Of a DNA stretch of 6,251 nt, positions 5,138 through 6,251 are shown in pieces. A program made the position numbers and the translations under genes. Every line of letters begins with the position of its first letter. Positions within the stretch are counted from its first letter, which is position 1. This DNA comes from DATCVA01 sp036567205 (GTDB taxonomy: Bacteria > Pseudomonadota > Gammaproteobacteria > Burkholderiales > Burkholderiaceae_B), in contig DATCVA010000359.1 of the NCBI GenBank assembly GCA_036567205.1, positions 1 to 6,251 on the forward strand. The letters are read 5' to 3'. A model generated the notes under the pieces. That model saw only the letters and a program-made list of their open reading frames with translations, searched no databases and had not been told where the DNA came from.

Positions 5138-6251
5138 ATGCAAGCCAGTCAGTCAGTTCAACCCGTGGTAAAGCCTGCCTCGCAGGGCGAGAAACTTTAC
5201 TTTAATAAAGTGGCTGTTTGCGGCGCCGGTGTGATGGGGGCGCAAATTGCCGCACATTGCGTTAACGCCGGCATACAAGTGGTGCTGTTCGATTTGCCGG
5301 CCAAAGAGGGCGATAAAAGCGCCACAGCCAAGCGTGCGATTGCGCAGTTAAAAAAAATTAACCCGGCCCCGTTGGGCGTGCCGGACCTGGCTGATTCAAT
5401 TATTCCGGCCAATTACGAAGAAGACCTGAAGCTGCTGGGGCAATGCGACCTGGTTATCGAGGCCATTGCCGAACGTCTTGACTGGAAGCGCGACCTTTAT
5501 CATCAGTTGGCGCCGGCGCTTAAACCCGGCGCTATCATTGCCAGCAATACGTCGGGCTTGTCGATTACCGCGCTTGGGCAGGCTTTGCCTGAGTCCTTGC
5601 GCCATCGTTTCTGCGGCGTGCATTTTTTTAATCCGCCGCGTTACATGGCGTTGGTTGAGCTGATTCCCACCACTGACACCGATCCCGGTCTGCTTGATGT
5701 ACTAGAAACCTTTCTGGTGTCGCAACTGGGAAAAAGCGTGGTACGGGCTAAGGATACGCCCAACTTTATCGGTAACCGGATTGGCGTGTTTGGTATTTTG
5801 TCGGTGTTTGCACAGGCGAAAAAATTTGATCTGCCATATGAGCTGGTTGACGAGCTGACGGGCACGCGTCTTGGGCGTGCCAAGTCGGGCACCTTTCGCA
5901 CCGCCGACGTGGTAGGGCTGGACACGCTGGCGCATGTTGTGCGCACCATGCAGGAACAGTTGCCCGATGACCCTTTTCATGCCTGTTTTGACTTGCCGCC
6001 GGTGGTAACGGGTTTAATTGAAAAAGGCGCATTAGGGCAAAAAACCGGGGCGGGATTTTATCGTAAGGAAGGTAAGTCCATCCTTAGAATTGACGCTGCT
6101 TCGGGTCAGTACGTTCCGGCAGACGGAAAAATCGACGAGACTGTCGCCGCCATCCTGGCCGGGCGCGATCCAGCCAAGCGGCTTAAAGCACTGCGCGATT
6201 CCGATCATCCTCAGGCGCAGTTCGTCTGGGCGGTGTTGCGCGACAGCTTTC
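5138..6251 (+). CDS. fadN: FadN-like 3-hydroxyacyl-CoA dehydrogenase / enoyl-CoA hydratase (3' end outside window)
   Basis: Oxidises L-3-hydroxyacyl-CoA with NAD in fatty-acid beta-oxidation, in the cytoplasm. 371 codons are visible without a stop. After a 22-residue lead, the Rossmann NAD-binding motif GAGVMG is at 29-34. The dehydrogenase site is complete: SNTSG (136-140), His162 (VHFFNP) and Glu174 (VELIP) twelve residues apart, and Asn213 (NFIGNRIG). The C-terminal dehydrogenase region contains TFRTADVVGLDTLAHV (252-267) and LGQKTGAGFY (299-308). Dehydrogenase first, with motifs such as KPAPL/NPAPLG, DTDP and GRAKSGTFRT, matches the FadN order (dehydrogenase then a C-terminal enoyl-CoA hydratase, about 790 residues), not FadB, where the hydratase comes first. 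The hydratase part would lie beyond the window, so bifunctionality is inferred. A thiolase gene downstream would be expected. The symbol is by similarity to Bacillus FadN. The start is supported by GGAG eight bases upstream. Confidence 0.9.
   Translation, partial: MQASQSVQPVVKPASQGEKLYFNKVAVCGAGVMGAQIAAHCVNAGIQVVLFDLPAKEGDKSATAKRAIAQLKKINPAPLGVPDLADSIIPANYEEDLKLLGQCDLVIEAIAERLDWKRDLYHQLAPALKPGAIIASNTSGLSITALGQALPESLRHRFCGVHFFNPPRYMALVELIPTTDTDPGLLDVLETFLVSQLGKSVVRAKDTPNFIGNRIGVFGILSVFAQAKKFDLPYELVDELTGTRLGRAKSGTFRTADVVGLDTLAHVVRTMQEQLPDDPFHACFDLPPVVTGLIEKGALGQKTGAGFYRKEGKSILRIDAASGQYVPADGKIDETVAAILAGRDPAKRLKALRDSDHPQAQFVWAVLRDSF

Noticed and set aside
1..6251. A new defence or biosynthetic system in the window
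   Set aside because: All five genes belong to recognised housekeeping-type families with intact motifs; the only unexplained signal is the repeat family.

Overview
The window reads as chromosomal DNA of a betaproteobacterium. Order Burkholderiales, perhaps Alcaligenaceae, is a guess from protein flavour, moderate GC and gene content; no marker in the window settles it. It holds five protein genes: aspS (5' end cut off), ybhP, clsB, yafJ on the minus strand, and a FadN-like beta-oxidation gene (3' end cut off). No RNA gene, insertion sequence with a transposase, CRISPR array or prophage gene was found.

Layout: positions 1-1397 carry the catalytic part of aspartyl-tRNA synthetase. A 259-base gap follows, with a strong hairpin after aspS, a long-spaced inverted repeat, and the first copy of a roughly 100-bp palindromic repeat that ends just before the ribosome binding site of the next gene. 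Positions 1657-3844 hold ybhP (EEP-fold hydrolase) and clsB (cardiolipin synthase B), a pair also adjacent in E. coli, here separated by a terminator-like hairpin. Between the convergent genes clsB and yafJ, almost the whole 190-base gap (3845-4034) is two head-to-tail copies of the same repeat. yafJ (4035-4865, minus) is a class II glutamine amidotransferase-like protein. A 272-base divergent gap follows, then the FadN-like 3-hydroxyacyl-CoA dehydrogenase from 5138 to the window end.

Functionally the genes are a mix: translation (aspS), membrane phospholipid synthesis (clsB with ybhP), an uncharacterised amidotransferase (yafJ) and fatty-acid degradation (FadN-like). Only ybhP-clsB looks like a functional pair.

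The most interesting non-gene signal is the three-copy repeat, here called E1 (1532-1633, minus orientation), E2 (3844-3946) and E3 (about 3942-4033). It has terminal inverted repeats, long complementary arms (15 of 15 in E2) and two small inner hairpins whose stems are kept while their loops differ. It resembles ERIC/MITE-type extragenic palindromes in architecture, but I do not recognise its sequence as a named family.
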